Origin: Paenibacillus sp. FSL K6-0276 | GTDB lineage: Bacteria; Bacillota; Bacilli; Paenibacillales; Paenibacillaceae | DNA length: 64,000 bases | Direction of reading: 5' to 3' | NCBI RefSeq assembly: GCF_037977235.1 | Contig: NZ_CP150276.1 | Span: forward strand, 5,952,001-6,016,000 | Shown: in pieces, positions 17,176 to 26,650 of the stretch | Position numbering within the stretch: the stretch's first letter is position 1 | Layout of the letters: each line of letters starts with the position of its first letter | Made by a program: the position numbers and the translations under genes | The notes under the pieces: model-generated | The model's database searches: none | Told to the model about the DNA's origin: nothing | What the model saw: only the letters and a program-made list of their open reading frames with translations

Positions 17176-18087
17176 TCACTGTCCGTTTTCGATCCTCTGC
17201 ATGAACTCTTCAACGGCGCTATAGCCAAGCTGCTTCAGATACCAGTTGTTAGCGGCTGCTTCGATCAGGCCGGCTACGTCGCGGCCGGGCTGAAGCTGGA
17301 TTTCAATATGCGGAATTTTGACGCCGAGATATTCCGTGAACTTAGGTTCGAGTTCAAGCTCATTGTTCAAGGAATTCTCTCGCCATGGAGACAACTCGAT
17401 ATCGAGTACGATTCGCGTCTCTTCCTGAAAAGCTCTACGCCCGTACTGGCGTACGACATTGATCAGACCGATACTGCGCAGCGCTAGGAACTCGCGGGTC
17501 GTCTCGTTATGTGTGCCGAGAAGCGTCGCCGGTCCCAGCTTCTTAAGCACCACGATATCATCCGCCACAAACCGATGCCCCCTTCTAATGAGCGTGTGCG
17601 CGGTCTCGCTTTTTCCAATCCCTGACTTGCCCCTGAGTAGGACACCTATACCGGACACGTTTACACATACCCCATGAATTGAAAGTTCTGGCGCCAGCGC
17701 CTTCACCAGATAGGTGTCAATCTTTGCGATGAACTCTGTCGTCGTCTCCTCCGTCCGAAGCAGCGGTATACCTTCTTGCTCGCAGAATAGCGTTAAATAA
17801 GGAATCTCCTGCTGACCTGTCGTCACAATAAAGCATGGTGGATGATATTTGACGATATTACCAATATGTAACTTGCGTTGCTCAACGCTTAGCTTCAACA
17901 GATAATTGATTTCTTTGCAACCCAATACTTGTACCCGTTTCATTGGAAAAAAATCGAAGTAACCAACGAACTCCAGGCCAGGTCTATGCGTCTTTGAACG
18001 AGTTATTTCACGATCCATACAGCTGGCACCTGCAAGCACTTCCAGCTTAAACGTTTCCGTTAGGCTTTGGACGGTAGTCGATTTCAA
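17176..18087 (-). CDS. hprK: HPr kinase/phosphorylase
   Basis: Bifunctional enzyme that phosphorylates HPr at Ser-46 and removes the phosphate, controlling carbon catabolite repression and PTS flux. Walker A GKSGIGKSETA is near residue 155, followed by HRFVADDIV. The HPrK signature is present: LGVKIPHIEIQLQPGRD then VAGLIEAAANN. Length 303 aa is near normal. TTG 18087 has GGAGGAG 7 nt upstream. It stands alone, whereas hprK is usually joined to lgt in Firmicutes, so it may be a second copy. Its terminator is interrupted by the IS. Confidence 0.92.
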   Translation of the reverse strand: MKSTTVQSLTETFKLEVLAGASCMDREITRSKTHRPGLEFVGYFDFFPMKRVQVLGCKEINYLLKLSVEQRKLHIGNIVKYHPPCFIVTTGQQEIPYLTLFCEQEGIPLLRTEETTTEFIAKIDTYLVKALAPELSIHGVCVNVSGIGVLLRGKSGIGKSETAHTLIRRGHRFVADDIVVLKKLGPATLLGTHNETTREFLALRSIGLINVVRQYGRRAFQEETRIVLDIELSPWRENSLNNELELEPKFTEYLGVKIPHIEIQLQPGRDVAGLIEAAANNWYLKQLGYSAVEEFMQRIENGQ

Positions 18088-18238
18088 TGTTGTTCTCCTC
18101 CTGTGGTTACGTATCTTGAATACGCAATACGGTTACCGGGATATATTCAACGAAGAACGGAATGATTCCTGCAAAAGCACTACTATAGGCAAGGAAAACC
18201 AGATCGTTGTCTCCAACAGGCGGGTTGTTTGCTCCACT

Positions 18239-19051
18239 TTAATCCATCTCATCATTTTCGATCAGCATTTGGATTTGACAACCGTAGGATTCAGTATCAA
18301 ACAAATCGTTATATAATTCTATCTCGATAACATTTTTTACGTTCAGATTGTTTTCTTCTATATAGCTTAGTATTTTATTTACGCGTTCCACTTCGTTTTC
18401 CTTACGATAAGCCACAGTTACATACCTTCCTTCCGGAAGGATTTGCACATGTGAATCGACTTCTGTGCTTTCGTCCCCTTCAAAACCATGAAACACATAT
18501 CGAGGTTCGAGTTTTCCCTCTGCATTCAGGGTGTATAGAATGCCTCTCTCCATGGTCATTTTCTTGGTCTGACTCCGTATGATCTTCTCCAAGTCCGAAT
18601 AATACAAGAGCTCTCTGAGACTACCCGCTTCTCTACATGGAGCCGTCAACACATAACGCTTCTCTATAAATTGAATGATGATCTGATCCTGATTCAAGAT
18701 TTCTTTGGAGGACTCGACACTCTTGTTTAAATTATCAATATTTTGAATAACCTCTTTCACTTGTTTCAGATTTTCTTCCGCTTCCTGTTTCTTCACTTGC
18801 AGAAATTCGATTAATTTGTCAGTGTTACTTTCTTTAAAAATCTCCTGAAGTTCATTGATACTGGTGCCAAAAGACCGGCAGCCTTTAATGATGTCTATAT
18901 AAATAAATTGATCTAAGGAATAATACCGATATCCTGTCGTGGGATCGATATACCTGGGAACCAGGATGCCCATTTTGTGATAATATCTCAGGGCTTTTAT
19001 AGATACCTCTTTTATTTTGGTAACTTCACCGATTGAAAACAGGTTTTCCAT
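18239..19051 (-). CDS. MerR-family activator with GyrI-like ligand domain (BmrR type)
   Basis: N-terminal MerR helix-turn-helix: LFSIGEVTKIKEVSIKALRY, then DPTTGYRYYSLDQFIYID. A dimerisation coiled coil covers about residues 75-120. The C-terminal 150 residues resemble the BmrR/GyrI drug-binding domain (LPEGRYVTVAYRKENEVERV). BmrR-type proteins bind cationic drugs and twist a 19-bp-spaced promoter. Such a promoter lies in the gap to the divergent GNAT gene. GGAGG precedes ATG 19051. Confidence 0.88.
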   Translation of the reverse strand: MENLFSIGEVTKIKEVSIKALRYYHKMGILVPRYIDPTTGYRYYSLDQFIYIDIIKGCRSFGTSINELQEIFKESNTDKLIEFLQVKKQEAEENLKQVKEVIQNIDNLNKSVESSKEILNQDQIIIQFIEKRYVLTAPCREAGSLRELLYYSDLEKIIRSQTKKMTMERGILYTLNAEGKLEPRYVFHGFEGDESTEVDSHVQILPEGRYVTVAYRKENEVERVNKILSYIEENNLNVKNVIEIELYNDLFDTESYGCQIQMLIENDEMD

Positions 19052-19088
19052 TTAAATTCCTCCTCCGTTACATTGTCCATCCCCATCC

Positions 19089-19119
19089 TTGACTCTCTCC
19101 TAAGGGGAGACCTTATGAT
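19089..19119 (+). promoter_or_regulatory. MerR-type promoter with 19-bp spacer
   Basis: TTGACT (19089-19094), exactly 19 bp, then TATGAT (19114-19119). The spacer is the dyad CTCTCCTAAGGGGAG. This closely resembles the Bacillus bmr promoter controlled by BmrR and points toward the GNAT gene. Confidence 0.85.
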
Positions 19120-19161
19120 CATTATAAAGAAAGTCCCCCTAAGAAAGGAAAGTGTATCAAC

Positions 19162-19794
19162 ATGTCTGAGGTTATCTATAGAGAGATTATGAAGGACGAT
19201 TATGACCGCATCAAACAATTAATTGATGAAGCATTCGGTATCCATGACCTTGTTCAAGATAAACAATTTTTAGATATTATATTGAACCTATATTTGCAAA
19301 GCTGTATTCTGGGTAGTTCTTTCAGCAAAGTCGCTGTAAAAGACAACAGAGTCATTGGTATTATTCTGGGCAAAGCCCAAAAGGATAAACATCGCTTAGC
19401 CAAAACCCATAATCTTTTAAGTCTTGCGAATACCTTCATCAAAATCATCACGGCAAATAAAAAAAATAAAAAATCCGCTAAAGAACTAGCGAGGGTTCAA
19501 CATACGTATAAAGAGATTATTCAAGGAAAAGAAGACGATTTCCAAGGTTATATCGAGTTGTTCATTGTATCTGAGGAATCTAGAGGTCTTGGTGTGGGAA
19601 AAACGCTGATGCAACATTTGTCTAATTACATGAGAAGTATGGATGTAGATTCGATCTACGTGTATACAGATAACAGATGCAACTATGGTTTTTACGAAAG
19701 TCAGAACTTTAAGCGGCTGAACGAAAAAGAAATCTATCTGGATTCCATCCAGAATAAACTTCTTATTCTTCTATATGGTCATCATGTTAAGTAA
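19162..19794 (+). CDS. GNAT-family N-acetyltransferase
   Basis: Acetyl-CoA-dependent transferase. Motif A reads ELFIVSEESRGLGVGKTLMQ (the R/Q-x-x-G-x-G acetyl-CoA loop), motif B YGFYESQNFKRL. The insert at residues 80-115 is long and basic. The divergent BmrR-type regulator and the shared promoter suggest induction by toxic cationic compounds, in the same way that BltD is tied to Blt, but no efflux pump is adjacent. Substrate unknown. AAAGGAAAG precedes ATG 19162. Confidence 0.85.
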   Translation: MSEVIYREIMKDDYDRIKQLIDEAFGIHDLVQDKQFLDIILNLYLQSCILGSSFSKVAVKDNRVIGIILGKAQKDKHRLAKTHNLLSLANTFIKIITANKKNKKSAKELARVQHTYKEIIQGKEDDFQGYIELFIVSEESRGLGVGKTLMQHLSNYMRSMDVDSIYVYTDNRCNYGFYESQNFKRLNEKEIYLDSIQNKLLILLYGHHVK

Positions 19795-19823
19795 CGATTG
19801 CAAGCTTACTTCAAGTAAACAAA

Positions 19824-19857
19824 AGGCGTTCAATCACCGTTGAATGATTGAACGCCT
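19824..19857. terminator. Bidirectional hairpin
   Basis: Perfect arms AGGCGTTCAATCA and TGATTGAACGCCT. T-rich on the minus side, so it ends the ABC operon and may also stop the GNAT transcript. Confidence 0.75.
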
Positions 19858-19947
19858 CACGATTAGTATCCTCAGCTTGCGGGCATAGGATGCTTTTCGT
19901 CATACATAGAATATTACGTTATAGATAGCTCGATTAGGACGTTCTAT

Positions 19948-21300
19948 TTACTCGTTAATGTAAGTGTTGACTCGGTTTTGAATCAGCTCGCTGACGTCTT
20001 CAACGGATTTCTGACCGCTCATATACGAATCAAACTCTTCAATTGCAATTGAAACGACCTTCTGATCACTAGATAAATTCCTACTCGCTCCATCTAATAG
20101 CTGATGTAATTCTTGGATCTTGCTTTCTACAGTCTCAGCATCAAACTTCTGCTCTAGAAGAGGTAGTGTACCCGCTACTGCCTGCTGCTTAGCATCATTA
20201 AGCTGTTTCTCCACAACGCCCTTATGCATCGCAAAGCCTTGTACCACTGGTGAAGATTGCATGTCCTCGGAAAGCATGAACTTAATAAATTTCCAAGCTT
20301 CATCTTGAACCTTAGATTTGCTGTTAATGCCTAAAGTGAAGTATGACTTAAATGGAGTTCCGTTATATTTTCCATTGACTGTTGGATTTTGATATAGTTT
20401 AAGCTTTGGATCAAGGACTTGAGACAAGCCTGAAATTGGATCGAAAAGGTTAGCTTTGTTGAACAAAGTTTTGGAATAGTCGTACGAAAATTCAGCTTTA
20501 AGTACGCCCTCATCATACATCGATTTGATTTGCTTCATCATGTCTCGAAACAGATCGGAATCAAAATTAGCTTGACCTTGATCAATGAGCTTATCATAAT
20601 TTGCTTCTATATACTCCGCTAACATTTGAATCGGGAATAGATTAACAAATGCCACATAATCCTCACCCACTTGTTCCTTAAGCTTCTTTGAAATTTCTTT
20701 AAACCCATCCCATGTCCAGGTCTTATCATCGATTTCAATATTAGCTTGTTCTAACAACTCTGTATTGCCAGTAAGTGCGTCGATGACAAATGAGAATGGC
20801 ATTGCATACAAACCATCACCATCCTGAGAGTTTTTAAAGATATTCTGATAGTACTGATTTCGATCAAAGTCAGAATCCTGGTCCATTAGATCATAGAAAT
20901 TAGTCAGCATGTTCTTGGCGACATATTTGTCCTGTGGTAGATCGTTCATTACGATGATATCTGCCCCTTTGCCAGACATCATCTGTGTACTCACCGTTTG
21001 TACATATTTCTCAACATCACTCTTGGAGAATGCTTCAGTCGATGTCATTTCCTCCGTTTGAGGTCTAGCTAGATACTCTTTGATTTCAATTTGTATATCT
21101 GGGCGAATTTTTTTATATTGCTTAACCGCCTCATCTAAATAAGGAGTTACCGCCATGGTCGCAATCTCAATCGTTTTGCCATCCTGACCTGATTGTTCAT
21201 TAGATGATCCTCCTGCACCTGATCCCACGCTACTGCTAGAGCACCCCGATAATACGACTATCATTGCTAATAAGGCTAATACCCATCTTTTCAAATTCAT
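19948..21300 (-). CDS. Extracellular solute-binding lipoprotein of a sugar-type ABC importer
   Basis: Lipoprotein signal with the lipobox LSGC at residues 19-22, then a Ser/Gly linker. The mature part is an SBP_bac family-1 fold (IEIATMAVTPYLDEAVKQYK, ADIIVMNDLPQDKY, DEAWKFIKFMLSED). It is the last gene of the operon with two permeases and an HlyD-type adaptor; no ATPase is encoded, which is usual for CUT1 systems that share MsmX. Unusually, the binding protein comes last. Start ATG 21300 or TTG two codons later (GGGG 10 nt upstream). Confidence 0.85.
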   Translation of the reverse strand: MNLKRWVLALLAMIVVLSGCSSSSVGSGAGGSSNEQSGQDGKTIEIATMAVTPYLDEAVKQYKKIRPDIQIEIKEYLARPQTEEMTSTEAFSKSDVEKYVQTVSTQMMSGKGADIIVMNDLPQDKYVAKNMLTNFYDLMDQDSDFDRNQYYQNIFKNSQDGDGLYAMPFSFVIDALTGNTELLEQANIEIDDKTWTWDGFKEISKKLKEQVGEDYVAFVNLFPIQMLAEYIEANYDKLIDQGQANFDSDLFRDMMKQIKSMYDEGVLKAEFSYDYSKTLFNKANLFDPISGLSQVLDPKLKLYQNPTVNGKYNGTPFKSYFTLGINSKSKVQDEAWKFIKFMLSEDMQSSPVVQGFAMHKGVVEKQLNDAKQQAVAGTLPLLEQKFDAETVESKIQELHQLLDGASRNLSSDQKVVSIAIEEFDSYMSGQKSVEDVSELIQNRVNTYINE

Positions 21301-21309
21301 TCATCCCCT

Positions 21310-22416
21310 TCAATATACTCTGATTCTATTACCTTCCTGCAGTGGTTCACTTGATTCAATAATGATCTCATCATCAGGACTTAATCCGCTCACAGCTACA
21401 ACCTCATCCTCGGTTGAATCACCTGTTATAATATAAGCTTTGCGTGCATTAAACGTATTGCCGAGTGAGCTTTTCTTCTTCTCAACTACATAGACATAGC
21501 TTCCGGTTGTATCTTTATGAATCCATTTCTTTGATAACACATAACCTTTTTCATTTGACTCCTTCTTTATATCTAGACTGACTTGTTCGCCGCCTTGAAG
21601 ACCATCATCGGAGACGGAAACGACAACCTTATAACTGGATTCGTCGGATGAATCTTCACTGTTATCTTTAGATGCAGCTTTAATCTCTTGAATTATACCG
21701 TTAACCAATTTATTGTCTTTCGCCAATCGAACAGAAACCTTAGATCCAATCTCGAATAATGCCGTATTCTCCGAATCGACAGCAAATGAAAATTCGAAGC
21801 CCTTGCCACTATCCATTAAGGTCAGGATTTTTCCCCCTTGTGAAGCATTCATGCTATCCTCTGCTGTAATCTTTGTGATTTTTCCGTCAAAAGGGGCAGT
21901 CAGCTTTTGTTTATCCGCTTTTTCTTTACGCAGCTTATTCAACTTTCTTTGCGCCATTGCAAGATCCATATTATCCAGTTCAAGAGCTCGCTCAGCCTTG
22001 GCAATCACTTGCTCATCACCACCTATCAAAGCATTAAGCATATCCTCCTCCAGAATCTCCCGATTTAGCTGTTGTTTCTTAAGTGCCGTCTCCTCTTGGT
22101 ATATCTGCTCATCCAGACCTGAGCTGTCGAATGTCACGAGCTGTTGCCCCTTCTTAACCTCATCATTCTCTTTTACATGAACCTTCACAATTTTAGAGCC
22201 AGCCTCATTCAACAAATCCACCTGCTTTCGAGGTGTTAAGACTCCACTCCCTTTAACATGATGAACTAATGATTTGGAGGTAAGCTTCTCCGTAATTCCT
22301 TTGGGCAGCGTCATCGTTTCGAGTGTGCTGCTAAAGAAAGTCAAACCAGCCAATATCGCAAAGAACAATACAAACAAAGCAGCCGTTAATCGTTGTCGCT
22401 TAGATGTGCTTGTCAT
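21310..22416 (-). CDS. HlyD/MacA-type membrane-fusion adaptor protein
   Basis: Single N-terminal membrane segment (residues 9-31), then an outside domain: a split biotinyl-lipoyl motif (GSKIVKVHVKENDEVKKGQQ and LTAPFDGKITKI) around a coiled-coil hairpin (about 105-180), followed by a beta-barrel part (FEIGSKVSVRLAKD) and a C-terminal GLSPDDEIIIESSEPLQEGN region. Adaptors normally connect exporters such as MacB to the outside; here the gene is 10 bp from a sugar-type permease and 9 bp from the binding protein. A role in assembling or sensing with the ABC complex is inferred. Confidence 0.85.
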   Translation of the reverse strand: MTSTSKRQRLTAALFVLFFAILAGLTFFSSTLETMTLPKGITEKLTSKSLVHHVKGSGVLTPRKQVDLLNEAGSKIVKVHVKENDEVKKGQQLVTFDSSGLDEQIYQEETALKKQQLNREILEEDMLNALIGGDEQVIAKAERALELDNMDLAMAQRKLNKLRKEKADKQKLTAPFDGKITKITAEDSMNASQGGKILTLMDSGKGFEFSFAVDSENTALFEIGSKVSVRLAKDNKLVNGIIQEIKAASKDNSEDSSDESSYKVVVSVSDDGLQGGEQVSLDIKKESNEKGYVLSKKWIHKDTTGSYVYVVEKKKSSLGNTFNARKAYIITGDSTEDEVVAVSGLSPDDEIIIESSEPLQEGNRIRVY

Positions 22417-22426
22417 CTCATTTCCC

Positions 22427-23284
22427 CTATCCTTTAATTCCAGAAAGCTCTATGCCCTCAATAAAATACCGTTCCGCCAAAAGAAACAAGAGAATCATAG
22501 GCGTCATATACAAGACCGCAGCCGCAAAGGATACCCCAAGCGCATCTTCCTGCAGACGAGATAGAAAAATGGACAAGGGCTGCAAAGAGGCATCCTGTAG
22601 AAAGATTAGTGGCTGCTCCACCATATTCCAGTAATCTGCAAACAGCAGAACAACAAGCGCTGCCATACCAGGTTTCACCATAGGCAGGACAATCCTGATG
22701 AAGGAACGGAAATAGCCTGCCCCATCCATTTGGGCAGCTTCCATATAAGCAGTTGGAATTTGGAGCATAAATTGTCTGAGCAGGAACACACCAAACGCCG
22801 CAAATATCCCTGGTAATATAATAGAGCTCGGACTATTAATAAGCCCCAATCGATCAGATATGATATAATTCGGCACAAGTGTGACCTGAAACGGCATGAG
22901 CATGGTTATCAAATACACAATAAATAATGGCTCTCTGCCAGGAAATCGCAGCTTGGCAAATGCAAATGCCGCTAATGTCGCCACTACGACCTGGCCTATA
23001 ATGATTGGAAACACCATAAATACAGAATTCCAAAACATACGAAGAAATTGCGAGGTTGAAATAAGCACCTTATAAAATTGCTCTAGCGAAACCCAATCTG
23101 GAATTAGCTTCAAATTCACAAAGTCATTCATCTGTGTTTTACCCAACATGCCGTAATTCAGCATAATTTCCTTCTCCGTCATCAAGGAGCTTACCATTGT
23201 CAGTACAACAGGAAATAACATTACAAGCGCGATTACGGTTAAGAAGATAGTAAGCAGCAGTGTTCTTATCTGTCTCTTGTTCAT
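22427..23284 (-). CDS. ABC sugar permease, MalG type
   Basis: Six-segment permease of a CUT1 importer. The EAA loop reads YMEAAQMDGAGYFRSFIRIV then LPMVKPGMAALVV. N-terminal cytosolic RQIRTLLLTI precedes the first segment. Pairs with the MalF-type permease 14 bp upstream. ATG 23284 has a GGGAGG upstream. Function: half of the membrane channel that takes up a sugar or glycan-like substrate delivered by the lipoprotein. Confidence 0.88.
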   Translation of the reverse strand: MNKRQIRTLLLTIFLTVIALVMLFPVVLTMVSSLMTEKEIMLNYGMLGKTQMNDFVNLKLIPDWVSLEQFYKVLISTSQFLRMFWNSVFMVFPIIIGQVVVATLAAFAFAKLRFPGREPLFIVYLITMLMPFQVTLVPNYIISDRLGLINSPSSIILPGIFAAFGVFLLRQFMLQIPTAYMEAAQMDGAGYFRSFIRIVLPMVKPGMAALVVLLFADYWNMVEQPLIFLQDASLQPLSIFLSRLQEDALGVSFAAAVLYMTPMILLFLLAERYFIEGIELSGIKG

Positions 23285-23298
23285 TTACACACCTCCCT

Positions 23299-24165
23299 TT
23301 ACTCCATAAATGAACGGAACTTATGTTCAACTCGGAAGAGCATCAACACAATGACTAGAATGCAGAGCACCATTAAGAAAGCTGCAGCCGACAGCTTCTG
23401 AATATCGAGCGATAGGAACATATTGTTCATATAGTGCTGAAGCATATAGATGCTGTCATGTGGATAGTCACCCGCAACTAAATAGATTTCCCGAAATACC
23501 TTGAATGAGTTCAGAATCGACATCAGCATAACTAAAAACCCTGTCGGAATTAAATAAATCAAGGTGATCTGGAGCTTGCGAACCCAGTTTGCGCCTTCCA
23601 GGTTTGCTATCTCATAGTATTGATCAGGAATATTTTGCAACCCGGCCAAGAATAGAACCACATTATAGCCAATGTTTTTCCATACATAGATAAAAATAAT
23701 GACACCTTGCGCCCACTCTGATTTCATCCAATCGATTCGCTCAATTCCAACCCACTCCAATACATGATTGAAAAAACCATTCCAATCGAATAGGATCTGC
23801 CATACGAGCACAATTGACGCTACTGGAACAACCAGTGGTAGCACATAAGAGGTGCGCAGCCAGTTTCGAAAGAAGACTCGTTTGTTAAGCAGCATGGCAA
23901 GAGTAAGTGACAACAGAATAAGGATCGGAACGCCAATAATAGTGAACCAGAATGTATTCCCCGCTGCCTTTTGAAAGGACGAACTTGCTAATAGGCTCTG
24001 GTAATTTGCAAGCGATAATCCTGCCTCACCGCTTGGATTCTCAAATGAAAATACAACACTTTGACCAAACGGAATCAAATAAAATAGCGCAAAACCAATC
24101 AAACTCGGAGCAAGAAAGCAGAACGCCACAAGAATCTCCTTGCGAGCCAAATATGAAATTCTCAC
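23299..24165 (-). CDS. ABC sugar permease, MalF type
   Basis: Permease of 288 residues with six membrane segments; EAA loop YEIANLEGANWVRKLQITLI. First gene of the four-gene operon. GTG 24165 is preferred because AAAGGAGGG lies 7 nt upstream; the longer frame from 24213 would place this ribosome site inside the gene. Divergent from a two-component system that probably senses the same substrate or cell-envelope state. Confidence 0.88.
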   Translation of the reverse strand: MRISYLARKEILVAFCFLAPSLIGFALFYLIPFGQSVVFSFENPSGEAGLSLANYQSLLASSSFQKAAGNTFWFTIIGVPILILLSLTLAMLLNKRVFFRNWLRTSYVLPLVVPVASIVLVWQILFDWNGFFNHVLEWVGIERIDWMKSEWAQGVIIFIYVWKNIGYNVVLFLAGLQNIPDQYYEIANLEGANWVRKLQITLIYLIPTGFLVMLMSILNSFKVFREIYLVAGDYPHDSIYMLQHYMNNMFLSLDIQKLSAAAFLMVLCILVIVLMLFRVEHKFRSFME

Positions 24166-24295
24166 AGCCTCTCCCTCCTTTCGAGCTTGTTCCATACAAG
24201 CAGAATGAAACATATTTACCGTACAAATAACTATTCTATAGATCAGCTTCGGTATTAATTTGGAGTAATTGTGGAAAAAGTATGGAAAAGCCCGC

Positions 24296-24324
24296 TTGAA
24301 AGAGCAACTTTGTTAGAATAATAG
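24296..24324 (+). promoter_or_regulatory. Promoter of the two-component operon
   Basis: TTGAAA (24296-24301), 17 bp, TAATAG (24319-24324), just before the AGGAGG of the response-regulator gene. Confidence 0.5.
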
Positions 24325-24348
24325 ATGAATCGGTTAGGAGGTCTGTTG

Positions 24349-25059
24349 ATGAAGAGCTATCAAATCGCAATCGTTGAAGATGATTGTCATATAAGAGATA
24401 TCGTTGAGACTTATTTACAGAAGGAAGGCTATAGAACTATATCGTTAGGTTCAGCAGAAGAAGCGCTCATGCTATGGAACACAGAGCGCCCGGATATGTG
24501 GATTCTAGATATTATGCTACCAGGTATGAATGGCTATGAATTCTGCAAGCAAATTCGCAAGGAAGCCGAAGTTCCAATTATTATGATCTCTGCTCGTGAT
24601 GAAGAAGTAGATAAGATACTTGGACTTGAGCTTGGAGGCGATGATTATTTAACTAAGCCTTTCAGCCCACGTGAGCTGGTCGCACGAGTGAATCGTTTAT
24701 TCCATCGGCTTAACTCACTTACTGAAAAATCAGAACAGAATATAGTCTTTTCAAAATCAAACGACCTCATCATCGATGAGCTTCGTCTAGTATTAGATAG
24801 TCGTCTGGTGTACTGGAAATCTAAAGAGATTGAAATGACGGTAAAAGAATTTTCATTGCTTCATACCTTAGCAGCGCAGCCGAATCGTGCTTTTTCGCGC
24901 AATGAGTTGTTAACATTAGTGTGGGGTGATGACTATTTCGGTAGCGATCGAGCGATTGACGATTTAGTCAAAAGACTTCGCCGTAAAATGGAAGACCTGC
25001 CTCTTGAAACCGTTTGGGGCTATGGTTATCGAATGCGAGTGGATGGAGTGAAGACATAA
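24349..25059 (+). CDS. OmpR/PhoB-family response regulator
   Basis: Receiver domain with the acidic pair EDD at residues 10-12, phospho-acceptor Asp at about residue 54 (ILDIMLPGMNG) and Lys in LTKPFSPREL. C-terminal winged helix ends VWGYGYRMRVDG. ATG 24349 has TTAGGAGG upstream; the longer frame from 24325 lacks a site. One base separates it from the kinase gene. Probably controls the divergent ABC operon. Confidence 0.92.
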   Translation: MKSYQIAIVEDDCHIRDIVETYLQKEGYRTISLGSAEEALMLWNTERPDMWILDIMLPGMNGYEFCKQIRKEAEVPIIMISARDEEVDKILGLELGGDDYLTKPFSPRELVARVNRLFHRLNSLTEKSEQNIVFSKSNDLIIDELRLVLDSRLVYWKSKEIEMTVKEFSLLHTLAAQPNRAFSRNELLTLVWGDDYFGSDRAIDDLVKRLRRKMEDLPLETVWGYGYRMRVDGVKT

Positions 25060-25060
25060 C

Positions 25061-26455
25061 ATGAAACTAATCTATAAGCTTCATTTATCATTTGGAATAT
25101 TACTGGTGTGCGTACTCGTGCTTACAGCTACATTCGTTTATCCCCTGCTATTGGACACGCTAATCGATAATCAAAGAGAAGAACTAAGATCACAAGGCAA
25201 TGCAATGATGGAGTTGGTCAATTCGTTACCTGTTCAAAACCTAACACCGACTCAGTCATCATCAGCAGCAGTTATCACACAGCCGGCTCAAGAGATTAAT
25301 AGATCAATAGATGCGTTACTCATAGAACCGAATCATAATATATTGTTTAGTACAATGACAGAAGTGCAGACAAAGTCATGGTTACCGCTCATTGAACAGT
25401 ACTCAACTCACAATCAGCAGGGTTTATGGGAAAATGGACAGGAGAAATATATTGTTGAGACCTTAACTTCTAATCCACAGAGTCTTGATCCAGCTAGTGC
25501 TGTAGCCCCAGCCACACTTGTCTTGTCTACACCGCTAAGCAAACTGAAATCATATCAATCAGAGCTATTTACAAGAACGATGTTCATTATGGTAATTGGG
25601 GGAATTATTGCCTTTGGCCTAAGTTTATTTATTACCAAACGTCTCGTTACTCCCCTAGAGAAATTAAAGCTTGAGCTCAAAAAAGTTGAAAAACGCCATT
25701 TTGATGAGGTGCAGCTCATTCAAACTGGCGGAGAAATTGGTGAGGTAGCCCAAAGTGTCCATCATCTCGCTGGAGAGCTTAAGCAATACCATCATGCTCA
25801 AAGGCAATTTTTCCAGAATGCTTCTCATGAGCTTAAGACCCCACTAATGACTATTCAAGGTTATGCTGAGGGAATTCGAGATGGTATTTTCACCGGGGAT
25901 CGTGCTGACAATGGTCTCGATGTAATCTCGAGCGAATGTGAACGACTTAAGCGAATTGTCACAGAGATGATCTTGTTAGCCAAGCTTGAAAGCGAAGATG
26001 GTATTTTCGATCAAGAAGAAGTGTCAGTTGAACAATTAATCGATCAAACCGTCGATCGAATACGTCCATTAGCTATTAATGAGGAAGTGGACATCAAGGT
26101 AAAGTACGAAGTTGATAAGCCGAGCAAACTTCATATTGATGGGGATTCGGAAAAACTCTTACAAGCAGTACTAAATATTATGAGCAATGCGATCAGACAT
26201 GCAGCACAAGCCGTGTATATAGAAATTTCGGAGCAGGATGGACAAGTGCAGATCGATGTCATTGATGATGGTGAAGGTATTGCTGATCATTTACTGCCTC
26301 AGCTATTTCAGCGTTTTATCAAAGGTAAGAATGGAGAAACAGGCCTTGGACTCGCCATTTCACGTGCAATTGTTGAAAGGTGCGATGGCGCTATATCTGC
26401 TCATAACGGAGATCATGGTGGAGCTATATTTCGAATGAGCTTTCCTTCAAGATGA
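25061..26455 (+). CDS. Sensor histidine kinase with HAMP domain
   Basis: Membrane segments near residues 8-31 and 170-192 enclose an outside sensor domain of about 135 residues. HAMP follows (ITKRLVTPLEKLKLELKKVE). The H-box FFQNASHELKTPLMTIQGYA has its His near residue 256; N-box NIMSNAIRHA, G1 DVIDDGEGIAD and G2 GETGLGLAISRAI complete the ATPase. Partner of the response regulator directly upstream. The signal is unknown; the neighbouring importer with adaptor suggests an extracellular ligand or envelope stress. Confidence 0.92.
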   Translation: MKLIYKLHLSFGILLVCVLVLTATFVYPLLLDTLIDNQREELRSQGNAMMELVNSLPVQNLTPTQSSSAAVITQPAQEINRSIDALLIEPNHNILFSTMTEVQTKSWLPLIEQYSTHNQQGLWENGQEKYIVETLTSNPQSLDPASAVAPATLVLSTPLSKLKSYQSELFTRTMFIMVIGGIIAFGLSLFITKRLVTPLEKLKLELKKVEKRHFDEVQLIQTGGEIGEVAQSVHHLAGELKQYHHAQRQFFQNASHELKTPLMTIQGYAEGIRDGIFTGDRADNGLDVISSECERLKRIVTEMILLAKLESEDGIFDQEEVSVEQLIDQTVDRIRPLAINEEVDIKVKYEVDKPSKLHIDGDSEKLLQAVLNIMSNAIRHAAQAVYIEISEQDGQVQIDVIDDGEGIADHLLPQLFQRFIKGKNGETGLGLAISRAIVERCDGAISAHNGDHGGAIFRMSFPSR

Positions 26456-26465
26456 ATGTCATTCT

Positions 26466-26521
26466 GATACCCATAGACTGGACACTTAGAAAACAGGTGT
26501 TCAGTCTGTGGGTATCTTTTT
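26466..26521 (+). terminator. Terminator of the two-component operon
   Basis: Long stem GATACCCATAGACTG / CAGTCTGTGGGTATC with one mismatch, then five Ts. Confidence 0.9.
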
Positions 26522-26650
26522 GTAATGTCATCGAATCGAATACGAATTCTTTCTATGATGCCGCCACACAGCTCCATACTTTGCATGACTTTTTTGGCAA
26601 AGAGCCAAAGCCCCCTTCCACGATTTCTGCAACATTATATTAGAAAAATG

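Noticed and set aside
21713..22180. 155-codon plus-strand ORF
   Set aside because: Antisense shadow of the HlyD-type gene with serine-rich low-complexity composition.
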